DNA from: Dryocosmus kuriphilus | Taxonomy: Eukaryota > Arthropoda > Insecta > Hymenoptera > Cynipidae | DNA length: 64,000 nt | NCBI GenBank assembly: GCA_038277395.1 | Contig: CM076193.1 | Coordinates: 77,910,198 to 77,974,197 of the forward strand | Direction of reading: 5' to 3' | Shown here: piece by piece, positions 1-10,198 of the stretch | How the letters are laid out: each line of letters starts with the position of its first letter | Numbering within the stretch: position 1 is the stretch's first letter | Program-made: the position numbers and the translations under genes | The notes under the pieces: model-generated | The model's database searches: none | Seen by the model: the letters and a program-made list of their open reading frames with translations, nothing else | Told to the model about the DNA's origin: nothing

Positions 1-3000
1 ACCGTTTTTAATGGATAAAACCAGAATCGTTGGTCAAAAGCCGCTGGTTAACGAACTCGTCCTTTCTTTTTACGCCATACAGAAGTGTGCCAAAGCGCAA
101 GCCAATCCGATAAGTCCGTCTGACAAGTCCGATAAAACCGTGCATTTTGTCAAAAAACGGTTGAGACAAAATTTGTAGATTTTTTTGAGACGAACAATTT
201 TGGTTATATGTGTATTTTGTGTATCTCGCATAGTTCAGCCGGAAAATCGATTTTTTGGTTTTGTAAGAACCGTTTTTGATGGATAAAACCAGAATCGTTG
301 GTCAAAGCCGCTGGTTAACGAACTCGTCCTTTCTTTTTACGCCATACAGAAGTGTGCCAAAGCGCAAGCCAATCCGATAAGTCCGTCTGACAAGTCCGAT
401 AAAACCGTGCATTTTGTCAAAAAACGGTTGAGACAAAATTTGTAGATTTTTTTTGAGACGAACAATTTTGGTTATATGTGTATTTTGTGTATCTCGCATA
501 GTTTAGCCGGAAAATCGATTTTTTGATTTTGTAAGAACCGTTTTTGATGGATAAAACCAGAATCGTTGGTCAAAGCCGCTGGTTAACGAACTCGTCCTTT
601 CTTTTTACGCCATACAGAAGTGTGCCAAAGCGCAAGCCAATCCGATAAGTCCGTCTGACAAGTCCGATAAAACCGTGCATTTTGTCAAAAAACGGTTGAG
701 ACAAAATTTGTAGATTTTTTTGAGACGAACAATTTTGGTTATATGTGTATTTTGTGTATCTCGCATAGTTTAGCCGGAAAATCGATTTTTTGATTTTGTA
801 AGAACCGTTTTTGATGGATAAAACCAGAATCGTTGGTCAAAGCCGCTGGTTAACGAACTCGTCCTTTCTTTTTACGCCATACAGAAGTGTGCCAAAGCGC
901 AAGCCAATCCGATAAGTCCGTCTGACAAGTCCGATAAAACCGTGCATTTTGTCAAAAAACGGTTGAGACAAAATTTGTAGATTTTTTTGAGACGAACAAT
1001 TTTGGTTATATGTGTATTTTGTGTATCTCGCATAGTTCAGCCGGAAAATCGATTTTTTGGTTTTGTAAGAACCGTTTTTGATGGATAAAAACCAGAATCG
1101 TTGGTCAAAGCCGCTGGTTAACGAACTCGTCCTTTCTTTTTACGCCATACAGAAGTGTGCCAAAGCGCAAGCCAATCCGATAAGTCCGTCTGACAAGTCC
1201 GATAAAACCGTGCATTTTGTCAAAAAACGGTTGAGACAAAATTTGTAGATTTTTTTGAGACGAACAATTTTGGTTATATGTGTATTTTGTGTATCTCGCA
1301 TAGCTTAACCAGAAAATCGATTTTTGATTTTGTAAGAACCGTTTTTAATGGATAAAACCAGAATCGTTGGTCAAAAGCCGCTGGTTAACGAACTCGTCCT
1401 TTCTTTTTACGCCATAAAGAAGTGTGCCAAAGCGCAATCCAATCCGATAAGTCCGTCTGACAAGTCCGATAAAACCGTACATTTTGTCAAAAAACGGTTG
1501 AGACAAAATTTGTAGATTTTTTTGAGACGAATAATTTTGGTTATATGTGTATTTTGTGTATCTCGCATAGTTTAGCCGGAAAATCGATTTTTTGATTTTG
1601 TAAGAACCGTTTTTGATGGATAAAACCAGAATCGTTGGTCAAAGCCGCTGGTTAACGAACTCGTCCTTTCTTTTTACGCCATACAGAAGTGTGCCAAAGC
1701 GCAAGCCAATCCGATAAGTCCGTCTGACAAGTCCGATAAAACCGTGCATTTTGTCAAAAAAACGGTTGAGACAAAATTTGTAGATTTTTTTGAGACGAAC
1801 AATTTTGGTTATATGTGTATTTTGTGTATCTCGCATAGTTCAGCCGGAAAATCGATTTTTTGATTTTGTAAGAACCGTTTTTGATGGATAAAACCAGAAT
1901 CGTTGGTCAAAGCCGCTGGTTAACGAACTCGTCCTTTCTTTTTACGCCATACAGAAGTGTGCCAAAGCGCAAGCCAATCCGATAAGTCCGTCTGACAAGT
2001 CCGATAAATCCGTGCATTTTATCAAAAAACGGTTAAGACAAAATTTGTAGATTTTTTTGAGCGAAAAATTTTGGTTATATGTGTATTTTGTGTATCTCGC
2101 ATAGTTCAGCCGGAAAAAATCGATTTTTTGATTTTGTAAGAACCGTTTTTGATGGATAAAACCAGAATCGTTGGTCAAAGCCGCTGGTTAACGAACTCGT
2201 CCTTTCTTTTTACGCCATACAGAAGTGTGCCAAAGCGCAAGCCAATCCGATAAGTCCGTCTAACAAGTCCGATAAAACCGTGCATTTTGTCAAAAAACGG
2301 TTGAGACAAAATTTGTAGATTTTTTTGAGACGAACAATTTTGGTTATATGTGTATTTTGTGTATCTCGCATAGCTTAACCAGAAGATCGATTTTTGATTT
2401 TGTAAGAACCGTTTTTAATGGATAAAACCAGAATCGTTGGTCAAAAGCCGCTGGTTAACGAACTCGTCCTTTCTTTTTACGCCATAAAGAAGTGTGCCAA
2501 AGCGCAATCCAATCCGATAAAACCGTTTTTCTGACAAGTCCGAAAAAAACCGTACATTTTGTCAAAAAACGGTTGAGACAAAATTTGTAGATTTTTTTTG
2601 AGACGATAATTTTGGTTAATGTGTATTTTGTGTATCTCGCATAGTTTAGCCGGAAAATCGATTTTTTGATTTTGTAAGAAACGTTTTTGATGGATAAAAC
2701 CAGAATCGTTGGTCAAAGCCGCTGGTTAACGAACTCGTCCTTTCTTTTTACGCCATACAGAAGTGTGCCAAAGCGCAAGCCAATCCGATAAGTCCGTCTG
2801 ACAAGTCCGATAAAACCGTGCATTTTGTCAAAAAACGGTTGAGACAAAATTTGTAGATTTTTTTGAGACGAACAATTTTGGTTATATGTGTATTTTGTGT
2901 ATCTCGCATAGTTCAGCCGGAAAATCGATTTTTTGATTTTGTAAGAACCGTTTTTGATGGATAAAACCAGAATCGTTGGTCAAAGCCGCTGGTTAACGAA

Positions 3001-4676
3001 CTCGTCCTTTCTTTTTACGCCATACAGAAGTGTGCCAAAGCGCAAGCCAATCCGATAAGTCCGTCTGACAAGTCCGATAAAACCGTGCATTTTGTCAAAA
3101 AAACGGTTGAGACAAAATTTGTAGATTTTTTTGAGACGAACAATTTTGGTTATATGTGTATTTTGTGTATCTCGCATAGCTTAACCAGAAAATCGATTTT
3201 TGATTTTGTAAGAAACCGTTTTTAATGGATAAAACCAGAATCGTTGGTCAAAAGCCGCTGGTTAACGAACTCGTCCTTTCTTTTTACGCCATAAAGAAGT
3301 GTGCCAAAGCGCAATCCAATCCGATAAGTCCGTCTGACAAGTCCGATAAAACCGTACATTTTGTCAAAAAAAACGGTTGAGACAAAATTTGTAGATTTTT
3401 TTGAGACGAATAATTTTGGTTATATGTGTATTTTGTGTATCTCGCATAGTTTAGCCGGAAAATCGATTTTTTGATTTTGTAAGAACCGTTTTTGATGGAT
3501 AAAACCAGAATCGTTGGTCAAAAACTGCTGGTTAACGAACTCCTCCTTTCTTTTAACGTCTTACAGAAGTGTGCCAAAGCGCAATCCAATCCGATAAGTC
3601 CGTCTGACAAGTTCGATAAAACCGTGCATTTTATCAAAAAACGGTTAAGAGAAAATCTGTAGATTTTTTTGAGACGAACAATTTTGGTTATATGTGTATT
3701 TTGTGTATCTCGCATAGTTTAGCCGAAAAATCGATTTTTGATTTTGTAAGAACCGTTTTTGATGGATAAAACCCGAATCGTTGGTCAAAAGCCGCTGGTT
3801 AACGAACTCGTCCTTTCTTTTTACGCCATAAAGAAGTATACCAAAGCGCAAGCTAATCCGATACGTCCGTCTGACAAGTCCGATAAAACCGTGCATTTTA
3901 TCAAAAAGCGGTTAAGACAAAATTTGTAGACTTTTTTGAGATGAACAATTTTACTTTCTTACATTTTTCTTGTATCTCTCATAGTTTAGCCGGAAAATGG
4001 ATTTTTTTTATTTTGTGAAAACCGTTTTTGATTGATAAAACCATAATCGTTGGTCAAAAACCGCTGGCTAACGAACTCGTCCTTTCTTTTTTACCCCTTA
4101 AAGAAGTGTGCCAAAGCGCAATCCAATCTGTTAAGTCCGTCTGACAAGTCTGATAAAACCGTGCATTTTATCAAAAAAAACGGTTAATACAAAATTTGTA
4201 GATTTTTTTAAGACGAAAAATTTTGGTTATATGTGTATTTTGTTTATCTCGCATAGTTTAGCCGGAAAGTCGATTTTTTGATTTTGTAAAAACCGTTTTT
4301 GATGGATAAAACCAAAATCGTTGTTCAAAAACCGCTGGTTAACGAACTCCTCCTTTCTTTTAACGTCTTACAGAAGTGTGCCAAAGCGCAATCCAATCCG
4401 GTAAGTCCGTCTGACAAGTCCGATAAAACCGTGCATTTTATCAAAAAACGGTTAAGAGAAAATTTGTAGATTTTTTTGAGACGAACAATTTTGGTTATAT
4501 GTGTATTTTGTGTATCTCGCATAGTTTAGCCGGAACATCGATTTTTTTATTTTCTAAGAACCGTTTTTGATGGATAAAACCAGAATCTTTCGTCAAAGCC
4601 GCTGTTTAACGAACTCGTCCTTTCTTTTTACGCCTTAAAGAAGTGTGCCAAAGCGCAATCCAATCCGATAAGTCCT
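1..4676 (-). repeat. Satellite-like tandem array, ~268-bp unit, ~17 copies (family R derived)
   Basis: The unit boundary 'accgtttttgatggataaaacc' (or with aatgg) recurs near 1, 268, 537, 804, 1071, 1338, 1606, 1874, 2142, 2408, 2681, 2947, 3214, 3485, 3751, 4020, 4290 and 4560, so the period is about 266-273 bases. Units in the left two thirds are nearly identical; those after about 3500 are more diverged, as expected at an array edge. Read on the minus strand, the unit is the segment of dispersed family R that runs from 'atcggattgg..gcgctttggcacacttct' through 'gataaaatgcacggtttt'. The array is therefore a local tandem expansion of an R copy whose 5' tip lies at 4858. The 65-83 codon frames in each unit are repeat by-products, not genes. 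Confidence 0.95.
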
Positions 4677-4858
4677 TCGAAAATTATCGCGTCCACAGAC
4701 GGCGACAACGACAGACAGACACCGTCGTAAAACCCGTTTTTTCTGACTCTGGGAGTCTCAAAACGTGGAGATTTGATGAAAACTTGGGGGGGTGGGGGGG
4801 GGGGGGGGGGGGGGGGTCAAATTTTACATAAATCTAATACCTTCTCTGATGAGAATGT
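4677..4858 (-). repeat. Family R 5' end joined to the tandem array
   Basis: On the minus strand this reads from the R tip ACATTCTCATC (at 4858) through 'agagaaggtattagatttatg' and the 'gtctgtctgtcgttgtcg' tract into the first array unit. It shows which R copy was amplified. A homopolymer G run (4786-4816) interrupts the usual 'tttgacttt' stretch of R. Confidence 0.85.
4786..4816 (+). repeat. Poly(G) run
   Basis: Thirty G with a single T at 4793. It sits inside a family R copy where other copies have ordinary sequence. It could form a G-quadruplex or be a sequencing or assembly weak spot. Confidence 0.9.
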
Positions 4859-5165
4859 AAAAAACACTAGATTCACACACGACTCGCTACTGATGACAGA
4901 TGGCCCCAAACGACGCTATGGGGCTCCAAAACTAAAGGTGTACAAACGTTCATCAAACGAATTGGCTGCCCTAACCAACGGGCTTTCTATGCAGAGGATG
5001 CGGGAACCAATGCAATGATCCAATACCATAATATATTGTGATCAACTAGCGCGCTACATTGTAAAATGGTGTGACTATCTGCCACAGTTCGTCAATCATT
5101 CTAATCAGATATTCTAACCAACCTTTTTTCTGAGTGCACATGGACGTTAAAATAAGCGGGACGGA
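4859..5165. other. Unassigned unique sequence
   Basis: Mixed-composition sequence between the R tip and the poly(C) run. I recognise no element or coding domain. The frames here are short and end without conserved motifs. Confidence 0.5.

Positions 5166-5194
<29 letters not shown>
5166..5194 (+). repeat. Poly(C) run
   Basis: Twenty-nine consecutive C, 350 bases downstream of the poly(G) run. The two could pair with each other or form a G4/i-motif pair. Confidence 0.9.
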
Positions 5195-5196
<2 letters not shown>

Positions 5197-5903
5197 GCAG
5201 CGAATAAGTAAGGGAGTGACACACATCGTACATGCGCTCCCCACCTCTGCGGGATTCACTCTGTGATTAGTCGCAGTGATCTCGATGCTGACGAACTTTA
5301 CTTACAGTCCGTCAGCCCGCTGCAAAAAAAACGGAATGATTTCACCATGTATACTCTCGAAGGTATCGGTAATTATGCATATGCTGTGCAAAAATTATCC
5401 GGTGACCGTAGAACTTGCGCTGGTAAAGTTACTTGTTTATTGCAAAAAAATCGCGTTTTACAACAATATTTAAACGTATACCGAGCATATCAAACGATAT
5501 TTCATGAAAAAAAATCCATCGGAAAACGATTGGCATACAGTTTGGATGGAACCGAGGGGTGAGGGGACGTCCTTAAAACTGTTATAAAATATGGCATTTA
5601 TTAATTATGTTGACAAGTATGCCCTTTCGAAATTCAATGCTTTTTGGCATAAAATACACAATTCCCAAAGCGCATACGATTCCCGAAGGATTAATTAATT
5701 TTACACCTGTATAGATGTGTGTGTTCCAATTTTGGAGGTACGAAGATGATAGTCCCAAATTAAACAAAGATTGCACAATGATTATTTTGTTGTAAACTTT
5801 TGATTTGCTAAATGGCATACAGTTATCGTGGAACGTGTTCTAAAAAAATTTTATTCAAAGTGAGCAAAATTTTAGGTAATTTTCCAAAGACAGCCCCATG
5901 AAT
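5195..5903. other. Unassigned region with an unconvincing 99-codon frame
   Basis: Moderately AT-rich. An open frame at 5263-5562 (+) has no recognisable domain, signal peptide or repeat pattern and overlaps a second open frame, so I do not call it a gene. Nothing else is visible here. Confidence 0.5.
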
Positions 5904-6192
5904 GCCATTGTCATTTTTATGAAATATTGATATAATTATACAAGTTTGTCAACCTGCATACGAATCGCAACAAAATTGATTTTATCTGATAAGAGAAGGG
6001 TGCTAATTATAAGGCCCATTGCAACGAAAGTAAAACGCATGCCATTATGATTTTTTGCTAAATATTGACCTAATTATGCAAGTTTGTCTAACAGCATACG
6101 AATCGGTTGGAACAAAGTTGATTTTATCTGATAAGAGAAGCGCGCTAATTATGAGGCCCAATGCAGCGATCGTAGAACGTATGCCATTGTGA
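5904..6192 (+). repeat. Two tandem copies of a ~139-bp repeat
   Basis: The motif 'gccatt(g/a)t(c/g)attttt' followed by 'aatattgacctaattatgcaagtttgtc' occurs at about 5904 and 6042, with a third partial start at 6182. Copies share 'ttgattttatctgataagagaag' and 'gctaattat.aggccca'. The array abuts the start of family R copy 2. Confidence 0.75.
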
Positions 6193-6197
6193 TTTTT

Positions 6198-6336
6198 ACA
6201 TTCTCATCAGAGAAGGTATTAGATTTATGTAAAATTTGACTTTGGCGGATTTCATGAAATCTCCACGTTTTGAGACCCCCTGAGTCAGAAAAAAAACGGT
6301 TTTTACGACCGTGTCTGTCTGTCTGTTGTCGTCGTT

Positions 6337-6375
<39 letters not shown>

Positions 6376-6895
6376 TGTGGTCGCGATAACTTTCGAAGGA
6401 CTAATCGGATTGGAATGCGCTTTGGTACACTTCTTTAAGGGGTAAAAAGAAAGGACGACTTCGTTAACCAGCGGTTTTTGACCAACGGTTATAGTTTTAT
6501 CCATCAAAAACGGTTTTCACAAAATCAAAAAATCTATTTTTTGGCTAAACTATGAGAGATACAAAAAAAATGCAAGAAAGTAAATTAAAAAACTCTGGTT
6601 TCCCGCCAAAATATTCAAGATACAAAAAATTGGTAAAGAACAAAGTTGTTCAATTAAAAAATATCTACCAATTTTGTTTTAACCATTTTTTCATAAAATG
6701 CACGGTTTTTGTTTTAATCGATAAAACGTTATTAAAAATCAAGGTTTTCAAATTTCCCGCCAAACTATGCAAGATACGGAAAAATAATAATAAACAAAGT
6801 CGTTCGCCTCAAAAAGATCTACAAATCTGGTCTCTATCATTTTTTTGATCAGACGCGTAGTTTTTGAGTTATTCGTGAAATATGTTATGAAATAT
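6198..6895 (+). repeat. Family R copy 2, left part (split by the errantivirus insertion)
   Basis: It starts with the R tip ACATTCTCATC and 'agagaaggtattag', then a (GTC)n tract at about 6328-6375 that would read as poly-Asp on the opposite strand. After that come the 'atcggattggaatgcgctttgg' block and diverged ~153-bp monomers. It ends at 'gttatgaaatat', where the LTR element was inserted; the remainder resumes at 15224 with 'aaagaaaaccacttttcag', exactly as in uninterrupted copies. Confidence 0.9.
6892..6895 (+). repeat. Target site duplication ATAT (left)
   Basis: ATAT precedes the 5' LTR and is repeated at 15220-15223 after the 3' LTR. Uninterrupted R copies read gaaatataaag with a single ATAT at this place, which proves the insertion point. 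A 4-base duplication is typical of Gypsy-superfamily integrases. Confidence 0.95.
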
Positions 6896-7089
6896 TGTCG
6901 AGTGAAAGCATATTACGACCTTATGACGACATAAAACATATATAAAGAGCCACTGGTCTCATGACTGGCTCAATACGCATTTAGACCTTGTAACCTATAT
7001 TTCACGTATTCACTGTAACAACCTGGGTACTGGCATTGCCAGAATAAAAATATTTTTAAAAAGAAAAGGTTCGTAATTTTTGGACCACA
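6896..7089 (+). repeat. 5' LTR of errantivirus-like element
   Basis: 194 bases, from TGTCGAGTGAAAGC to GGACCACA. It contains a TATATAAAG promoter-like box at 6939-6947 and 'aataaaaatat' near its end as a likely poly(A) signal. The 3' LTR matches it almost throughout. Confidence 0.95.
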
Positions 7090-7093
7090 TATT

Positions 7094-7112
7094 TGTCGAT
7101 CCTGCCAGGATC
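7094..7112 (+). promoter_or_regulatory. Primer binding site
   Basis: The sequence TGTCGATCCTGCCAGGAT lies 4 bases after the 5' LTR. It matches, with one change in the first 18 bases, the primer site of the second Gypsy element in this window (24644-24664, minus strand), so both are primed by the same kind of tRNA. From memory its complement looks like the 3' end of an arginine tRNA; that assignment is inference. Confidence 0.7.
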
Positions 7113-8168
7113 CTCGAAACAATAATCTAAATTCCAAGACCCGGAAAAAGGAATTATTGGAGGAAGTATTCCATCTCATCAAACACTTGAGCTGGAAGAA
7201 AATATCCTGGAAATTCTGGACCATCCTTTGCAAATAAAAAGGAACTTTACGACTCTTCGCTTCTAAAACCCTGAAGGACGACGTCGAGTTAGAAGAAACA
7301 GAGAAATCTGAAATCATATGGAGACATCCACGAAGTTTCCTGAGAATTCCACACCTGAAGTAGACGGACAACTCCAACAACTTCATGAACATCGAAGACA
7401 ACTTCAAGAACTTCAAGAACAACTTCAAGAATCTCAAAAAGATCACAAAAGATTTGTACAACTTCTGGAACTTCGAGAACGTCAAGAACTTCGAAGACTT
7501 CAAGAACTTCTAGAACTTCGAGAACTTCTATATTCAAGACCATCGAGAACTTCAGATATCCCCTTTCAAAAAAAGTAAGTCTTTTGGTAATATTTAAGAA
7601 CGGTGCATAAGTTTAAGACCCCTTAGCTGTCTGAGGAAGGAGACAGAGAGAAAACCGAGTAACTACTCTAAGTAGTTCAAGCAGAAACGTTTACTCTCTG
7701 GTGGGGCAGAATTTGTTTCGTTCTTATATTATCTCGAAACAAAAGGCAAAATAAGCTGGTCGTGCAACATTTGTTGCAGGAACAGTCTTTGATCCTTAAG
7801 TGTCCAAAGACTAGAAAGAAAAGAGAAAAGTATTTCTAGCAAATTCCCAAAACAAATCGTACATACAAATCGTAAAGAGAGAAACTCTCTACAAAACCAA
7901 GACCATGACGAAGCCAGCATTGCTTTCGCTGCTTCCGATAATAATAATGGTAATTAAAATTGAACAATGTTAAAATAATAAAATTTTTTGCATTGCCTTT
8001 AAATTCAAATTAAATATAGAAATTGAAATACGCGATTTATTTATTTTTATTTTCTTACTGCCTCTGAGTTCGAAGACACACCCAGAGTCCCTGAGCTACG
8101 AAACACGCAGTTGACTGTATTTGGAATACGAGAAAATTCCAAAAGCATTAATAGCCTAAACGTAGTAG
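7113..8168 (+). other. Errantivirus leader with GAACTTC-rich direct repeats and a possible splice donor
   Basis: This is the untranslated leader between primer site and gag. From about 7370 to 7545 it has degenerate 9-12 base direct repeats built on 'caagaactt', open on the plus strand (7318-7578) and giving Leu/Gln/Glu-rich coiled-coil-like codons. AAGTAAGT at 7573-7580 fits a 5' splice donor; errantivirus env is known to be expressed from a spliced RNA with an upstream donor. Whether the repeat-coded frame is translated is unknown. Confidence 0.55.
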
Positions 8169-9311
8169 ATGTATGAAGGAAGGAAAACTGAGGATTTCGA
8201 AACATCAAGCGAAAGTACTGAAACAGAAAATTCTCAACACGGCACATCCTGTACGTCGGTAAATTTCTACGAAACAGTAGAAAATAATACATATTTTCCG
8301 CATACACATCAAATTAAATGTATATATCCAAGAAAAATGGAAACTATAAAGAAAGCTTTATCCTTTGAGAAATTGAACGAGATAAGTCCAGAAGATTTAA
8401 AACGTCAATACTATGAAATGAAAATAAAACTCAAGGAAGCTGAGCAAAATCTAGCGAAATTAAATTTAGGAGGACCACCAGCACCACCTCCATTTACACC
8501 ATCAGCACCACCTCCATTTACACCATCAGCACCAATGCCATTGGATGTAGGATTAAAACTTACTTCCGAGCAAAAAAAGCAGGTAAAGGAGATATTGGAG
8601 GATATAGGAGAATACGACGGTTCTACCGACGTTGAATCCTTTTTGGAGGATCTAAGATATGCAATAAGCCAGCTAGAGGGAGAAAATGAGATAGTAGAAT
8701 CAGCAATGATTGATAAATTATTGCGCGGCTGCAAAGCAAAAAAATTTAAAAGGGAAGCCCATGCTGTGGTCTCCAGAGTAATTGAATTCAACTATTCACA
8801 GATCAAGAATGCACTACGACTGGCATTTGGAAGATTGGAAAAAAGTTTATCCCAACTACAGGAAGAACGGGCATCAATGTGCCAGATGAGGTATGAAAAG
8901 GCCGAGGCGTTTATAAGACGCTATGAAGAGATCAACAGGCAAATTCAGAAAGCGATCGATTTAGAACCTGCCGAGTTTAGAGAATTCGAAAGGAGAAAGG
9001 AATCCCTCACAGCAGTAAATAAATTCATTGATTGTCTGCGCACAGAGATAAAAGATGAAGTGGCAAGTTTAAGACCAAGTAACTTAAACGAAGCTTACCA
9101 AAAAACTCTCGAAAAAGAAAAAACGTATTACGATAAAGAAAGAGAGAGAAACAGATTAGAACAAAAAAGACAAGGAAGTTTCAAGAAACCTGTAACACCC
9201 CAAAAATCATTTACTCAACAAACGGAACGGAAACCAACACAGAAGAAAGGAAACATACAATGCAATTTCTGCAAAAAAGTCGGGCATACAGAGAGCCAAT
9301 GCTTTACGTAA
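8169..9311 (+). CDS. gag: Gag of errantivirus-like element
   Basis: An intact frame of 380 codons. The first ATG is at 8169, but translation may start at the in-frame ATG at 8337, which begins the conserved-looking charged region. A Pro/Ala-rich stretch (three APPPFTPS-like repeats) lies around residues 103-125. The middle is helical and Glu/Lys/Arg-rich, as expected for a capsid-type region. The C-terminus ends with a CCHC zinc knuckle (CX2CX4HX4C, about residues 365-378), which binds the genomic RNA in Gag proteins of this class. pol follows in the -1 frame with an overlap (pol frame open from at least 9260), consistent with ribosomal frameshifting. Confidence 0.88.
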   Translation: MYEGRKTEDFETSSESTETENSQHGTSCTSVNFYETVENNTYFPHTHQIKCIYPRKMETIKKALSFEKLNEISPEDLKRQYYEMKIKLKEAEQNLAKLNLGGPPAPPPFTPSAPPPFTPSAPMPLDVGLKLTSEQKKQVKEILEDIGEYDGSTDVESFLEDLRYAISQLEGENEIVESAMIDKLLRGCKAKKFKREAHAVVSRVIEFNYSQIKNALRLAFGRLEKSLSQLQEERASMCQMRYEKAEAFIRRYEEINRQIQKAIDLEPAEFREFERRKESLTAVNKFIDCLRTEIKDEVASLRPSNLNEAYQKTLEKEKTYYDKERERNRLEQKRQGSFKKPVTPQKSFTQQTERKPTQKKGNIQCNFCKKVGHTESQCFT

Positions 9312-9495
9312 GAAATCGAGAAAATTTTCAAAAACGAAGGCCACAGAACAAAGACCCACCGCGAACATACCCGGTAGAAGAACTAAAGGATATGGAGAAC
9401 ATATCGGACAACGAACAGAACGAATATTCCTCTCAAACAACAAACGAGACGGACATCAATTCATTCGACCTAAATTACGAGGATACCGAATTAAA

Positions 9496-9806
9496 CGAGG
9501 ATTACTGGTAGACACAGGAAGCCCCAACTCCTTTATTAAGACGAGTGCTTAATAAAAAATGAATGTAATCCAATTAAAATCCCAGTTGAAAAAATACCTA
9601 GTTTTGAAATAGTAGATGGCGTTCACACAATACTAGGAGAATGTATTCTGTCCTCTGAAAATAATAGACACAAATTTTATGCGGTCAAGGAAAATTTCCC
9701 AACAGATTACGATGGCATAATAGGAAGAGATTGGTTAACTCACCATCAAGCAAAAATTAACTTCATAAAAAAACACTCTAGACTTACCCAATGTCGGAAT
9801 TCCTCT
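9496..9806 (+). pseudogene. Retroviral-type aspartic protease segment of pol
   Basis: The codons at 9496 onward read RGLLVDTGSPNSF, the Asp-Thr-Gly active-site motif of retropepsins. A stop follows within 20 codons, and the rest of the domain (ending in the 'DGIIGRDWL' segment, equivalent to the conserved I-I-G-x-D/N block) continues in a different frame from about 9561. The domain is therefore recognisable but disrupted. Confidence 0.75.
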
Positions 9807-10198
9807 ATATAATAACCATGACTCAGTGGTATTTCACATTAAGCCAACGACTACCTTGACACAATGGGAACTCCCGGAAGGAGATTTCATCATCGATGGA
9901 GACGGTATATTACCTGGCATTTATCACAGCGACGGGAAAATACCAACAAAAATACTAACAAGAAATTATAATGGGGATCAAATAGACAAAGCAATCAAGA
10001 GGAACAACATCAACATAACCCCGTTTAAAGAAACAAAAAATGTTAAACTACAAGAAAAAACTTTATTTCAAAAAATACTCGACAACAGAATAAAAAATGA
10101 AACAAGGAAAAAACTACTAAAAAAATTGGTACAAAGAAGGTGGAACAACTTCTATTCATTTAATTGACAGGAAAAACAAAGAGAGAATAGAAGAACTT

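Noticed and set aside
1..4676. CRISPR-like array or gene family of 65-83 aa proteins
   Set aside because: Units are ~268 bp of continuous repeat without unique spacers, and the frames arise because the repeat is open by chance; frames differ between units with indels.
5263..5562. 99-codon plus-strand gene
   Set aside because: No domain, no second copy, overlapping alternative frame, no supporting signals.
6196..6507. Poly-Asp protein on the minus strand (also at 34131, 31236, 62072)
   Set aside because: It is the translation of the (GTC)n tract inside family R; the flanking codons are R repeat sequence.
6970..7503. 177-codon minus-strand frame across the errantivirus leader
   Set aside because: It is antisense to the LTR and leader, Leu/Phe-rich, and a shadow of the GAACTTC repeats.
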